Counted from the first letter of the stretch, positions 1 through 7,160 are shown. The stretch: 15,765 bases of DNA from Pseudomonadota bacterium (GCA_023388335.1 JAEWGL010000218.1:1-15765); one strand, 5' to 3'. Notes: generated by a model from the sequence alone, not told the origin. A program made the numbers and translations.

Positions 1-442
1 TGCGTTCGATCTCAAAGCACTCGGGCGCCTTGATGTCTTCCAGGTTGATGCCACCGAAGGTGATGGAGATGCGCTTGACGGTATCGATGAAAGCCTGCGG
101 GCTTTCGGAGTCGACTTCGATGTCGAATACATCGATACCCGCAAAACGCTTGAACAGAACGCCCTTGCCTTCCATGACCGGCTTGGATGCCAGTGGGCCG
201 AGGTTGCCCAGGCCCAAGATGGCGGTACCGTCGGAGATCACCGCGACCAGGTTGCCCTTGCCGGTGTATTTGTAGGCCAGCTCTGGATCACGACCGATTT
301 CGCGCACAGGCTCGGCAACACCCGGGCTGTAGGCCAGGGACAGGTCACGAGCGGTGGCGGTCGGTTTGGTGAGCTCGACGCTCAGTTTCCCCGGACGAGG
401 CTGAGCATGGTATTCGAGAGCGGCGGTTTTCAGATCTGACAT
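1..442 (-). CDS. maeB: NADP-dependent malic enzyme, N-terminal part (runs off left edge)
   Basis: Malic enzyme decarboxylates malate to pyruvate with reduction of NAD(P)+, feeding pyruvate and NADPH to the cell; it is cytosolic. The 147 visible codons read MSDLKTAALEYHAQPRPGKL and onward. They include the malic-domain motif AYSPGVAEP (Y38 is the likely catalytic tyrosine), GKGVLFKRFAGIDVFDIEV (K93, the likely catalytic lysine) and GGINLEDIKAPECFEIE (E135/D136, likely metal ligands). The short N-terminus matches the compact bacterial MaeB type of about 420 residues, so roughly two thirds of the gene, including the NAD(P)-binding domain, lies outside the window. An in-frame ATG three codons upstream (451) is possible. 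I prefer 442 because the only purine-rich stretch (GCGGA) touches the upstream ATG and sits about 10 nt from the chosen one. The gene stands apart from the nuclease gene by 185 bp, so it probably has its own promoter. Confidence 0.93.
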   Translation of the reverse strand, partial: MSDLKTAALEYHAQPRPGKLSVELTKPTATARDLSLAYSPGVAEPVREIGRDPELAYKYTGKGNLVAVISDGTAILGLGNLGPLASKPVMEGKGVLFKRFAGIDVFDIEVDSESPQAFIDTVKRISITFGGINLEDIKAPECFEIER

Positions 443-627
443 GGTGGGCATTCCGCTATTTAACTGTTCTGACGGACCGCCGAGGATACGCAAAGTGCCG
501 GGGGGCGACAAGACTGCCCGGTCACTTGTGTCAAGGCCCTAGACCTACGACTTTACGCTATAACCCGCACGGCACAAGGGTTACAGTGTGTACAATTTAA
601 ATCTGGAATGTCTACAACTTTTAACTG
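443..627. other. intergenic region between nuclease stop and maeB start
   Basis: This 185-bp gap must hold the end of the nuclease transcript and the maeB promoter, both on the minus strand. A perfect TTGACA lies on the minus strand (534-529), but no good -10 hexamer follows at 16-18 bp, so I do not call a promoter. A short inverted repeat, TAACCC (561-566) and GGGTTA (578-583), surrounds an 11-nt loop; it has no T-run. The base composition is more AT-rich at 580-625 than in the flanking genes. No coding sequence is supported here. Confidence 0.4.
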
Positions 628-1443
628 TCAGCGCCGTTCGAGCATGCTCGCATCGGTCAGTGGCAATACCCAGCGCCGCTGGCCGGGTTTCAACCCACCC
701 TTGCGGGAGCGTTCCAGCACCCAGCCGCGGGCTTCGACCTGCCGCCCCTTCAGGCCGTCGAAGAACTTCGCCGGAAATTGACGCTGCAGTCGCACTGGCA
801 CGTGAAGCACCACGGCACTCCCAAGCTCCAGCCAGACTCCGCCACGGTTGCGTTCGATCTTCTGTACCCGCCCACCAATGACCGCGAAACCGGGTTTGCG
901 CACAGCCTCCGGGCGCAGTACCGGCGACTGCCGCCACAAGCCCGTCCGCGCCTTGCGGGCAACGTGTTCGGCGGCATGCTGACAACCGGCCAGGCGTACA
1001 TTCGGCGCGACCGCCACGCGATAGCCCAACCCCTCGCTTAGCAGGATAGCTTCTAGATTGTCGCCATTGCGCCCGTAGAGGTGAGCCAGCGTACGGCCAT
1101 ATTTGTCCTTGGGCTCCACACCTGGCACTAGCCCCACCCGACCGTCGTTGGCCTTGATCAAGGACTGCAGGCGGCTTCGGGCAGCTTCGGCGTAAGGCTC
1201 GCTGGTACGGCCCTTGCGGCCGATCTCAGGTGCATTGATACCGATCAGACGAACGCTGCGACCGTCGGTCAGGCGTACCGTGTCGCCATCGACGATGTAG
1301 CGCACCGCCACTTGCTGAACCCGCGTCGGCGTGGGACAGAACGCCTCGGCCGGCAAGTGCCAAATTGCGCCCACAAAAAAGGCGCCCACCAGGGACGCCT
1401 TTTTCAGCAACAGCGCGAATCCCGAAGGCTTCGCCGTGCGCAT
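628..1443 (-). CDS. secreted staphylococcal-nuclease-family protein with C-terminal extension
   Basis: Predicted exported or periplasmic nuclease of the SNase (thermonuclease) family, 271 residues. Residues 1-34 look like a signal peptide: basic start, hydrophobic core ASLVGAFFVGAI, and AEA just before the likely cut at F35. The SNase domain spans about 46-170. It contains VDGDTVRL (D54, equivalent to SNase Asp21), RLIGINAPE (R65 and E73, equivalent to Arg35 and Glu43) and DKYGRTLAHLY (R117, equivalent to Arg87), so the catalytic trio is present. N70 and A71 replace SNase Asp40 and Thr41, which help bind calcium. Residues 185-242 resemble a second small beta-barrel (see findings). The start codon lies 2 bp after the rpmE stop with only a weak AAGAAG upstream, suggesting coupling to rpmE translation. 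A terminator hairpin overlaps codons 14-23. The role could be DNA scavenging or degradation outside the cytoplasm; the substrate is inferred from the family only. Confidence 0.85.
   Translation of the reverse strand: MRTAKPSGFALLLKKASLVGAFFVGAIWHLPAEAFCPTPTRVQQVAVRYIVDGDTVRLTDGRSVRLIGINAPEIGRKGRTSEPYAEAARSRLQSLIKANDGRVGLVPGVEPKDKYGRTLAHLYGRNGDNLEAILLSEGLGYRVAVAPNVRLAGCQHAAEHVARKARTGLWRQSPVLRPEAVRKPGFAVIGGRVQKIERNRGGVWLELGSAVVLHVPVRLQRQFPAKFFDGLKGRQVEARGWVLERSRKGGLKPGQRRWVLPLTDASMLERR
1375..1404 (-). terminator. intrinsic terminator of rpmE, inside the nuclease signal-peptide codons
   Basis: Read on the minus strand, an A-run leads into GGCGTCCC, loop TGGT, GGGCGCC and then TTTTTT. On plus coordinates the arms are 1381-1387 and 1392-1399, with one bulged base at 1395 and a T-tract (minus strand) at 1380-1375. 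The 7-bp GC-rich stem followed by six U residues is a textbook rho-independent terminator. It starts about 42 nt after the rpmE stop. The A-run on the other side makes it potentially bidirectional. It overlaps codons 14-23 of the nuclease reading frame. Confidence 0.8.
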
Positions 1444-1445
1444 TC

Positions 1446-1661
1446 TTACTTCTTGGCACCGAACATGCCGAAGCGGTCGGCGAACTTCTGTACGCGGCCG
1501 CCGGTGTCCAGCACTTTCTGCTTACCGGTGTAGAACGGGTGGCACTGGGAGCACACGTCGATCGCCAGCGGCTTGGCCAGGGTCGAACGGGTTTCGAACT
1601 TGCTGCCGCAGCTGCAGGTGACTGCAACTACTTCATAATTCGGATGAATATCTGCTTTCAT
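1446..1661 (-). CDS. rpmE: 50S ribosomal protein L31, zinc-binding form
   Basis: L31 bridges the two ribosomal subunits. The 71-residue product begins MKADIHPNYEVVAVTCSCG and contains HPFYTGKQKVLDTGGR, the family signature. Cysteines C16, C18, C37 and C40 form a zinc ribbon, so this is the zinc-binding (C+) paralogue rather than the zinc-free form induced on zinc starvation. The start at 1661 is chosen over a GTG two codons upstream because GAGGAA lies 6 nt before the ATG and directly against the GTG. The length equals that of other Pseudomonas L31 proteins. It has its own promoter in the divergent gap with priA, and a terminator just downstream that lies within the next gene. Confidence 0.97.
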   Translation of the reverse strand: MKADIHPNYEVVAVTCSCGSKFETRSTLAKPLAIDVCSQCHPFYTGKQKVLDTGGRVQKFADRFGMFGAKK

Positions 1662-1667
1662 GGTCAC

Positions 1668-1673
1668 TTCCTC
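1668..1673 (-). promoter_or_regulatory. ribosome binding site of rpmE
   Basis: GAGGAA on the minus strand, 6 nt before the ATG at 1661. It decides the start in favour of MKADIHP over the upstream in-frame GTG. Confidence 0.7.
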
Positions 1674-1729
1674 GGCTGCGTGCCGCCACCCAACACCATT
1701 GTTGAATACCGCACGTAATTAGGCGGCGA

Positions 1730-1757
1730 ATAATACCAGAGCGCAGCGCCAGCGCAA
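1730..1757 (-). promoter_or_regulatory. likely sigma-70 promoter of rpmE
   Basis: On the minus strand TTGCGC (1757-1752) is followed after 16 bp by TATTAT (1735-1730). The transcript would start near 1723, giving a leader of about 60 nt before rpmE. The match to sigma-70 consensus is good at -10 and moderate at -35, and it lies correctly in the divergent rpmE/priA gap. Confidence 0.55.
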
Positions 1758-1782
1758 GTTGTCGCGTGTACCGACTGTCGTC

Positions 1783-1791
1783 TGCTAGTCT
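1783..1791 (+). promoter_or_regulatory. possible extended -10 element for priA
   Basis: TGCTAGTCT fits the extended -10 pattern TGnTAnnnT and lies 37 bp before the priA GTG. No acceptable -35 is seen at 16-18 bp upstream (the nearest, TTGTCG, is 21 bp away), so this is tentative. Confidence 0.25.
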
Positions 1792-1827
1792 CGCCGGGTT
1801 ACCCATGCCCTCCAGAGAACCTCCTGC

Positions 1828-4047
1828 GTGTCCGACGTCATCCTGCGCCTTGCCCTGCCCTCGCCCCTGCGTCGCCTGTTCGACTACCGGGCCACGGCGA
1901 GCATGGCGCGCCAGGCCCTGACCCCAGGCATGCGCATCCGCGTGCCCTTCGGCCGTCGCGAGATGATCGGCGTGCTGGTGGAAGTCTGCGACCAGAGTGA
2001 AGTGCCCGTCGACAAGCTCAAGCCGGCCATCGCCTTGCTCGACCCGGTATCGCCGCTGCCGCCGGCGCTGTTCAAACTGTGCCTGTGGACCGCCCAGTAC
2101 TACCAGCACAGTCTGGGCGACACCCTGAACTGGGCCTTGCCGACCCTGCTGCGTCAGGGCGAGCCGGCCGAGGCCCGCCAAGAGCGGTTCTGGCAGATAG
2201 TCCCGGGGGCTCGCCTGGACGACCCGCGCATCGCCCGCGCCCCGCGCCAGCGCGAGGCCTTGCAGGCGCTGGCCCAGCATCCACACGGCGTGGCCCATGC
2301 GGTGCTGACCAAGCTGGGCCTAAGTAAAGACAGCCTCGATCTGCTGCTGGCCAAGGATTTGGTGCAAGTCGAGGTACGCCGCCACCTGCCGCAGGCGCGG
2401 CACGAGCACTGGCTGGCGCAGCCGGAACTGCGCCTTAACGAGGAGCAGCAGGCGGCCTTCAGCGCCGTGCGCTCGAGCTTTGGCAGCTTCCATGCGTTTC
2501 TCTTGGCCGGGGTGACCGGCAGTGGCAAGACCGAGGTCTATCTGCAACTGATCCGCGAGACCCTCGAGGCTGGCAAACAGGCATTGATCCTGATCCCCGA
2601 GATCAACCTCGGCCCACAAACCCTGGCGCGCTTCGAGCAACGCTTCAACGCGCGCATCGCCCTGCTGCACTCGGCGGTCAACGACCGCGAGCGCCTCGAC
2701 GCCTGGCTGGCTGCGCGCGATGGCGAGGCGGACATCATCATCGGCACCCGCTCGGCGCTCTTCACGCCGATGAAGCACCCTGGGCTGATCATCATCGACG
2801 AGGAACACGACAGCTCCTACAAGCAGCAGGAAGGCCTGCGCTACCACGCTCGCGACCTGGCGCTGGTACGGGCGCACCAGGAGAACATCCCGATCCTCCT
2901 GGGTTCGGCCACGCCGTCGCTGGAAAGCCTGCACAACGCCCACAGCGGCCGCTACGGCCTGCTACGCATGAATCAGCGCGCCGGTGGCGCCCGCCAGCCG
3001 CGCTTCCTGCGCCTGGACGTGAAGAGTCGACCACTGGACAGCGGCATCAGCGGCCCCTTGCAGCAGGTGATCGGCCAGACCCTGGCGGCCGGCCAGCAGG
3101 TGCTGGTGTTTCTCAATCGACGTGGCTTTGCCCCGACCCTGCTGTGTCATGACTGCGGCTGGCTTTCCGAATGCCCGCGCTGCGATGCGCGCATGACCGT
3201 GCACCAGCGCTCGGGTGTGCTGCGCTGCCACCACTGCGGCCATGACGAACGTTTGCCGCGCCAGTGCCCGCAATGCAATCACGTCGACCTGCGGCCAGTG
3301 GGGGCCGGCACGGAACGCGCCGAAGAGCGCCTGAAGGTGCTGTTTCCCCAGTTCCCGGTGCTGCGTGTGGATCGCGACAGCACTGCGCGCAAGGACGCCA
3401 TGCACAACCTGTTCGCGACCATCCAGCGCGGGCAGCCGTGCATCCTGGTCGGCACCCAGATGTTGGCCAAGGGGCATCACTTCCCGCGGGTGACCCTGGT
3501 GGCGATCCTCGATGCCGACGGCGGGCTGTTTTCCGGCGACTTCCGCGCCGCCGAACGTATGGCCCAACTGATTGTCCAGGTGGCCGGCCGCGCCGGACGC
3601 GCCGAGGAGCCCGGCAAAGTCATCGTCCAGACCCACCTGGCCGACCACCCGCTGCTGGTGCAACTGACCGAGCAGGGTTACTTCGCCTTCGCCGAGCAAG
3701 CCCTGAGCGAGCGCCGCGCCGCCGGGCTGCCGCCCTTCGCTCATCTCGCCCTGCTGCGCGCCGAAGCGCACAAGCCGGGCCAGGCCGAGGGCTTCCTCGA
3801 TCAAGCCTGCGCCGCCGCCGAGCAGTTGCTGGTCGAGCACGGCCTCAAGGGCATCGAGCTGTTGGGCCCGGTCCCGGCGCCCATGGAGCGCCGCGCCGGA
3901 CGGTTTCGCGCGCAGCTGTTGCTGCAGGCCAATGCCCGGGCACCGCTGCATCGACTGATCAGCGCCTGGTTGCTACTGTTGGAGCAAATGCCGTCCGGGC
4001 GGCAGGTGCGCTGGTCGGTGGATGTCGACCCTGTCGATCTTTATTGA
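1828..4047 (+). CDS. priA: primosomal protein N', replication-restart DNA helicase
   Basis: PriA recognises stalled or collapsed forks and D-loops and reloads the replicative helicase through the primosome. The 739-residue protein, the usual length, has an N-terminal DNA-binding region (RLALPSPLRRLFDYRA, residues 7-22). Its superfamily-2 helicase core has Walker A GVTGSGKT (228-235, K234) and the Walker B-type DEEH box (324-327). Eight cysteines form the PriA-specific zinc region (C440, C443, C449, C452, C467, C470, C480, C483). The C-terminal helicase motifs include GTQMLAKGHHFP and QVAGRAGRA. All key residues are present, so it should be active. Translation starts at GTG; the nearest ATG (1805) is out of frame. 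It is divergent from rpmE, and its stop codon lies inside the left arm of an inverted repeat. Confidence 0.97.
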   Translation: MSDVILRLALPSPLRRLFDYRATASMARQALTPGMRIRVPFGRREMIGVLVEVCDQSEVPVDKLKPAIALLDPVSPLPPALFKLCLWTAQYYQHSLGDTLNWALPTLLRQGEPAEARQERFWQIVPGARLDDPRIARAPRQREALQALAQHPHGVAHAVLTKLGLSKDSLDLLLAKDLVQVEVRRHLPQARHEHWLAQPELRLNEEQQAAFSAVRSSFGSFHAFLLAGVTGSGKTEVYLQLIRETLEAGKQALILIPEINLGPQTLARFEQRFNARIALLHSAVNDRERLDAWLAARDGEADIIIGTRSALFTPMKHPGLIIIDEEHDSSYKQQEGLRYHARDLALVRAHQENIPILLGSATPSLESLHNAHSGRYGLLRMNQRAGGARQPRFLRLDVKSRPLDSGISGPLQQVIGQTLAAGQQVLVFLNRRGFAPTLLCHDCGWLSECPRCDARMTVHQRSGVLRCHHCGHDERLPRQCPQCNHVDLRPVGAGTERAEERLKVLFPQFPVLRVDRDSTARKDAMHNLFATIQRGQPCILVGTQMLAKGHHFPRVTLVAILDADGGLFSGDFRAAERMAQLIVQVAGRAGRAEEPGKVIVQTHLADHPLLVQLTEQGYFAFAEQALSERRAAGLPPFAHLALLRAEAHKPGQAEGFLDQACAAAEQLLVEHGLKGIELLGPVPAPMERRAGRFRAQLLLQANARAPLHRLISAWLLLLEQMPSGRQVRWSVDVDPVDLY

Positions 4048-4136
4048 GCTGCAAGCGACAAGCTTCACGCGGCAAGACAGATCAGACCGGCGCACGGACC
4101 GCTTTCTTGCAGCGTGGAGCTTACCGCTTGCGGCTC
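4046..4136. repeat. 31-bp imperfect inverted repeat after priA
   Basis: The left arm (4046-4076) and the right arm (4106-4136) are inverted copies matching at 26 of 31 positions with no gaps, separated by a 29-nt loop. Each arm carries short internal GCAAG/CAAG units. The left arm begins within the priA stop codon; the right arm ends 5 bp before the argS -35 box. No T-run follows, so it is not a classic terminator, although the RNA would fold into a long stem. The size and intergenic position resemble the small palindromic repeats scattered in Pseudomonas genomes; I cannot assign it to a named family. Confidence 0.8.
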
Positions 4137-4141
4137 CAAGG

Positions 4142-4170
4142 TTGGCAACCCGGCCCAGGCAACGGATAAT
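4142..4170 (+). promoter_or_regulatory. sigma-70 promoter of argS
   Basis: TTGGCA (4142-4147) and GATAAT (4165-4170) are separated by exactly 17 bp, each matching five of six consensus bases. Transcription would start near 4177, giving a leader of about 54 nt. Confidence 0.6.
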
Positions 4171-4230
4171 GCCCAGTTTTTCCACCTGCGCATCGAAGCG
4201 CCGCCGCGCTTGCGGTCGAAAGAGAAGCCC

Positions 4231-5967
4231 ATGAAAGACACCATTCGCCAGCTGATCCAGCAAGCCCTCACCCAACTCGTCACCGACGGTGTGCTGCCTG
4301 AAGGGCTGACGCCGGCGATCCAGGTGGAAAACGCCCGGGACAAGACCCACGGCGACTTCGCCAGCAACATTGCCATGATGCTGGCCAAGCCGGCCGGCAT
4401 GAAGCCGCGCGACCTGGCCGAGAAGCTCATCGCCGCCCTGCCGGCCAGCGACGACATCAGCAAGGTCGAGATCGCCGGCCCCGGCTTCCTCAATTTCTTC
4501 CAGAACACCCAGGCCCTGGCCAGCCGCCTCGACGCCGCCCTGGCCGACGCCCATCTGGGCGTGCGCAAGGCCGGCGCGGCCGAGAAGGTGGTCGTCGACC
4601 TGTCGGCGCCGAACCTGGCCAAGGAGATGCATGTCGGTCACCTGCGCTCGACCATCATCGGCGACAGCGTCGCCCGCGTTCTGGAGTTCCTTGGCGACCA
4701 GGTGATCCGTCAGAACCACGTCGGCGACTGGGGCACCCAGTTCGGCATGCTGATGGCCTACCTGTCAGAGAACCCGGTCACCAGCGACGAGCTGTCGGAC
4801 CTCGAGAACTTCTACCGCGCAGCGAAGAAACGCTTCGACGAATCCGAGGCATTCGCCACCCGCGCCCGCGGCCTGGTAGTCAAGCTGCAGGCCGGCGACC
4901 CGGATTGCATGGCCTTGTGGACACGCTTCAAGGATATTTCCCTGTCGCATTGCCAGAAGACCTACGAACTGCTCAACGTCAAGCTGTCCATGGCCGACGT
5001 GATGGGCGAGAGCGCCTACAACGACGACCTGGCCAATGTAGTTGCCGACCTCAAGGCCCAGGGCCTGCTGGTCGAAAGCCAGGGCGCCCAGTGCGTGTTC
5101 CTCGACGAGTTCAAGAACGCCGAGGGCGATCCGTTGCCGGTCATCGTGCAGAAGGCCGACGGCGGCTACCTGTACGCCACCACCGACCTGGCCGCGGTGC
5201 GCTACCGCAGCAACGTGCTCAAGGCCGACCGTGCGCTGTACTTCGTCGACCAACGCCAGGCGCTGCACTTCAACCAGGTGTTCGAAGTCGCCCGCCGCGC
5301 AGGCTTCGTCGGCCATCCGATGCAGATGGAACACATGGGCTTCGGCACCATGAACGGTGCCGACGGCCGGCCGTTCAAGACGCGCGATGGCGGCACCGTC
5401 AAGCTGGTCGACCTGCTGACCGAAGCCAAGGAGCGCGCCTACGCCCTGGTCAAAGAAAAGAACCCTACGCTGCCCGAAGCGGAACTGCGTGCCATTGGCG
5501 AGGTGGTGGGCATCGGCGCGGTGAAGTACGCCGACCTGTCCAAGCACCGCACCAGCGACTACAGCTTCAACTTCGAGCTGATGCTCAACTTCGAGGGCAA
5601 CACCGCGCCCTACTTGCTATACGCCTACACCCGCGTGGCCGGCGTGTTCCGCAAGCTGGGCAAGGGCTATGACGAGGTCGATGGCCAGATCGTGCTGCAA
5701 GCCGCCCATGAACAGGACCTGGCCGCGCGCCTGGCACAATTCGGCGAGATCCTCAACAACGTCGCCGACAAGGGCACCCCGCACGTGCTGTGCAGCTACC
5801 TGTACGACATTGCCGGCCTGTTCTCCAGCTTCTACGAGAACTGCCCGATCCTCGCCGCCGACACCCCTGAGCAGCAGCAAAGCCGCCTGCGCCTGGCCGC
5901 CCTGACCGGCCGCACCCTCAAGCAGGGTCTGGAACTGCTGGGCCTGGAAACCCTGGAGCGCATGTAA
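4231..5967 (+). CDS. argS: arginyl-tRNA synthetase
   Basis: Cytosolic class Ia synthetase that charges tRNA-Arg. The 578-residue protein begins MKDTIRQLIQQALTQLV, which is the usual N-terminal tRNA D-loop-binding (Add1) domain. The class I signature is HVGHLRST (H134-H137), followed by QNHVGDWGTQFGML, characteristic of ArgRS. GRPFKTRDGGTVKL takes the place of the KMSKS loop. The C-terminal DALR-type anticodon domain starts around NTAPYLLYAYTRV and the protein ends GLETLERM as in relatives. The reading frame stays open upstream to 4114, but that part overlaps the inverted repeat and promoter and has no family similarity. ATG 4231, preceded by AGAGAAG, gives the normal length. The SPOR gene follows after one base, so the two are probably co-transcribed. 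Confidence 0.97.
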   Translation: MKDTIRQLIQQALTQLVTDGVLPEGLTPAIQVENARDKTHGDFASNIAMMLAKPAGMKPRDLAEKLIAALPASDDISKVEIAGPGFLNFFQNTQALASRLDAALADAHLGVRKAGAAEKVVVDLSAPNLAKEMHVGHLRSTIIGDSVARVLEFLGDQVIRQNHVGDWGTQFGMLMAYLSENPVTSDELSDLENFYRAAKKRFDESEAFATRARGLVVKLQAGDPDCMALWTRFKDISLSHCQKTYELLNVKLSMADVMGESAYNDDLANVVADLKAQGLLVESQGAQCVFLDEFKNAEGDPLPVIVQKADGGYLYATTDLAAVRYRSNVLKADRALYFVDQRQALHFNQVFEVARRAGFVGHPMQMEHMGFGTMNGADGRPFKTRDGGTVKLVDLLTEAKERAYALVKEKNPTLPEAELRAIGEVVGIGAVKYADLSKHRTSDYSFNFELMLNFEGNTAPYLLYAYTRVAGVFRKLGKGYDEVDGQIVLQAAHEQDLAARLAQFGEILNNVADKGTPHVLCSYLYDIAGLFSSFYENCPILAADTPEQQQSRLRLAALTGRTLKQGLELLGLETLERM

Positions 5968-5968
5968 G

Positions 5969-6664
5969 TTGGCCGCCAAGAAAAAACCTGCGCCCAAGCG
6001 CGGCGCCAGTCGCCACCAGGCTCCGGCCAAACAGCCGATTCCGGGCTGGGTCTGGCTGGCCGTCGGTCTGACCGTGGGCGCCTTCGTCGTTTTCCTGATG
6101 AAGCTCGAACCGGGCGCTGGTGACATCAAGCGCGCCAAGCCCGAGGAACAGAAAGCCCAGAAGATTGCCGAGGCCAACAAGACCGCGCCCAGCCCGCAGC
6201 AGCCGGTCAAGCCCAAGTACGATTTCTACACCTTGCTGCCCGAGTCCGAGGTCATCGTGCCGCCCGAAGCGGTGCCGGAGAAGACTCCGCCAGTGCCCGC
6301 ACAGCCGACCACCCCGGTGACGCCGGCGGAAGCGGCGAAAATCGACACCGCCCGCGCCCAGGCCGCGCTGCTGGGGCAGACGCCGCCACCGGCGCCGCCG
6401 GTGATCAAACCGGCGGCCACCACCCAGTTCTTCCTGCAGGCCGGCTCGTTCCGCAAGCAGGCCGATGCCGACAAGGTCCGCGCACAGATCATCCTGCTCG
6501 GCCAGGCGGTGAAAGTGGAGTCGGGCACGGTAAAGGAAGAGACCTGGTACCGGGTGCTGGTCGGTCCGTTCAGCAACCGCGAACAGCTGACCGTGGCCCA
6601 GAAACAACTGGCCGCAAGCGGGTTCAGCAACCTGCTGCTGCAACAGCGGCAGATTCGCCAGTAA
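5969..6664 (+). CDS. FtsN-like SPOR-domain inner-membrane protein
   Basis: Predicted bitopic protein of 231 residues. It has a basic cytoplasmic tail (AAKKKPAPKRG), one membrane segment at about 27-44 (WVWLAVGLTVGAFVVFLM) and a long proline- and alanine-rich periplasmic linker with the short conserved stretch YDFYTLLPESEV (84-95). The C-terminal SPOR domain spans about 152-228 (FFLQAGSFRKQADADKVRAQ, then WYRVLVGPF). SPOR domains bind glycan strands stripped of stem peptides at the division septum, so a role in cell division is likely. It starts with TTG one base after the argS stop, with GGAG about 10 nt upstream. The layout matches the FtsN position next to argS in relatives, but overall similarity to E. 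coli FtsN cannot be judged here. Confidence 0.85.
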   Translation: MAAKKKPAPKRGASRHQAPAKQPIPGWVWLAVGLTVGAFVVFLMKLEPGAGDIKRAKPEEQKAQKIAEANKTAPSPQQPVKPKYDFYTLLPESEVIVPPEAVPEKTPPVPAQPTTPVTPAEAAKIDTARAQAALLGQTPPPAPPVIKPAATTQFFLQAGSFRKQADADKVRAQIILLGQAVKVESGTVKEETWYRVLVGPFSNREQLTVAQKQLAASGFSNLLLQQRQIRQ

Positions 6665-6670
6665 CACCAG

Positions 6671-6706
6671 AAGGCCTTGTCACCCTGGCGGCGACAAGGC
6701 CTTTTT
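6671..6706 (+). terminator. intrinsic terminator after argS-SPOR operon
   Basis: A perfect 11-bp stem, AAGGCCTTGTC (6671-6681) with GACAAGGCCTT (6693-6703), has an 11-nt loop and runs into TTTTT (6702-6706). It lies 6 bp after the SPOR stop and 5 bp before the convergent TM2 stop. The A residues at the left base make it plausible as a terminator for the minus strand as well, though that side lacks a long T-run. Confidence 0.88.
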
Positions 6707-6711
6707 ACTGT

Positions 6712-7131
6712 TCAACGGCGCTCGCGGTTGACCTGCGACACCTGGGCGTTGAGCGTCCAGAAGTCGTACAGCACCCCAATGAAGAACAGACCACCGGTGA
6801 ACAGGTAGATCACGGCGGAGATCCATTTCGCCTGGTAGAACCGATGCAGACCGAAGATCCCGGTGAAGGTCAGCAGCAACCACGCCACGTTGTAGTCCAG
6901 CCGGCCAGGCTGAAAGCGCCTGTCTGCCTCTCGGTCCATGGCCGGAATCAGGAACAGGTCGATCAGCCAGCCAATGCCCAGCAGTCCCAGGGTGAAGAAC
7001 CACAGCGTCCCGGTGATTGGCTTGCCGTAGTAGAAACGGTGCGAGCCGGTGAAGCCAAAGATCCACAGCAGGTAACCGATGACCTTGCTGTGGGTATCGT
7101 GCTGCGGCTCGGCATGTTGATAACTGTTCAT
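6712..7131 (-). CDS. small membrane protein with two tandem TM2 modules
   Basis: A 139-residue protein of unknown function. After a polar N-terminus (MNSYQHAEPQHDTHSK) come four hydrophobic stretches in two similar halves. The first half has GSHRFYYGK (29-37) then LGIGWLIDLFLIP; the second has GLHRFYQAK (94-102) then FFIGVLYDFWTLN. Each half is a TM2-like unit of two membrane helices with the G-x-HRFY turn. The linker AMDREADRRFQPGRLDYN is charged. The start at 7131 has GAGAGGG about 8 nt upstream; an upstream extension in the same frame lacks family character. The gene is monocistronic, convergent with the SPOR gene and divergent from the NlpC/P60 gene. TM2 proteins have no settled biochemical role, so none is assigned. 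Confidence 0.8.
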   Translation of the reverse strand: MNSYQHAEPQHDTHSKVIGYLLWIFGFTGSHRFYYGKPITGTLWFFTLGLLGIGWLIDLFLIPAMDREADRRFQPGRLDYNVAWLLLTFTGIFGLHRFYQAKWISAVIYLFTGGLFFIGVLYDFWTLNAQVSQVNRERR

Positions 7132-7160
7132 ACGTCTGCCCTCTCGGGTTAGCGAAAAAT

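Noticed and set aside
529..534. Perfect TTGACA on the minus strand upstream of maeB
   Set aside because: No acceptable -10 hexamer follows at 15-19 bp, so a promoter cannot be supported.
592..597. TACAAT on the plus strand as a promoter for a small RNA
   Set aside because: No -35 at the proper distance and no gene or terminator on the plus strand downstream; the sequence lies next to the nuclease stop in an AT-rich stretch.
1668..1827. Zur-type or other metal-responsive operator controlling rpmE
   Set aside because: The gene encodes the zinc-binding L31 form, which is not the zinc-starvation paralogue, and no clear AT-rich palindrome of the Zur type is seen in the gap.
2962..3951. Long open frame (329 codons) on the minus strand inside priA
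   Set aside because: It is a shadow of a GC-rich gene. PriA on the plus strand has all its motifs, and the opposite product has no recognisable domain and low-complexity composition.
4114..4230. Upstream extension of argS to an earlier ATG
   Set aside because: The extension covers the inverted repeat and the TTGGCA-17-GATAAT promoter and would make the protein 39 residues longer than its family.
4765..5547. Long open frame on the minus strand inside argS
   Set aside because: Antisense to a complete arginyl-tRNA synthetase with all catalytic motifs; no family features in the opposite frame.
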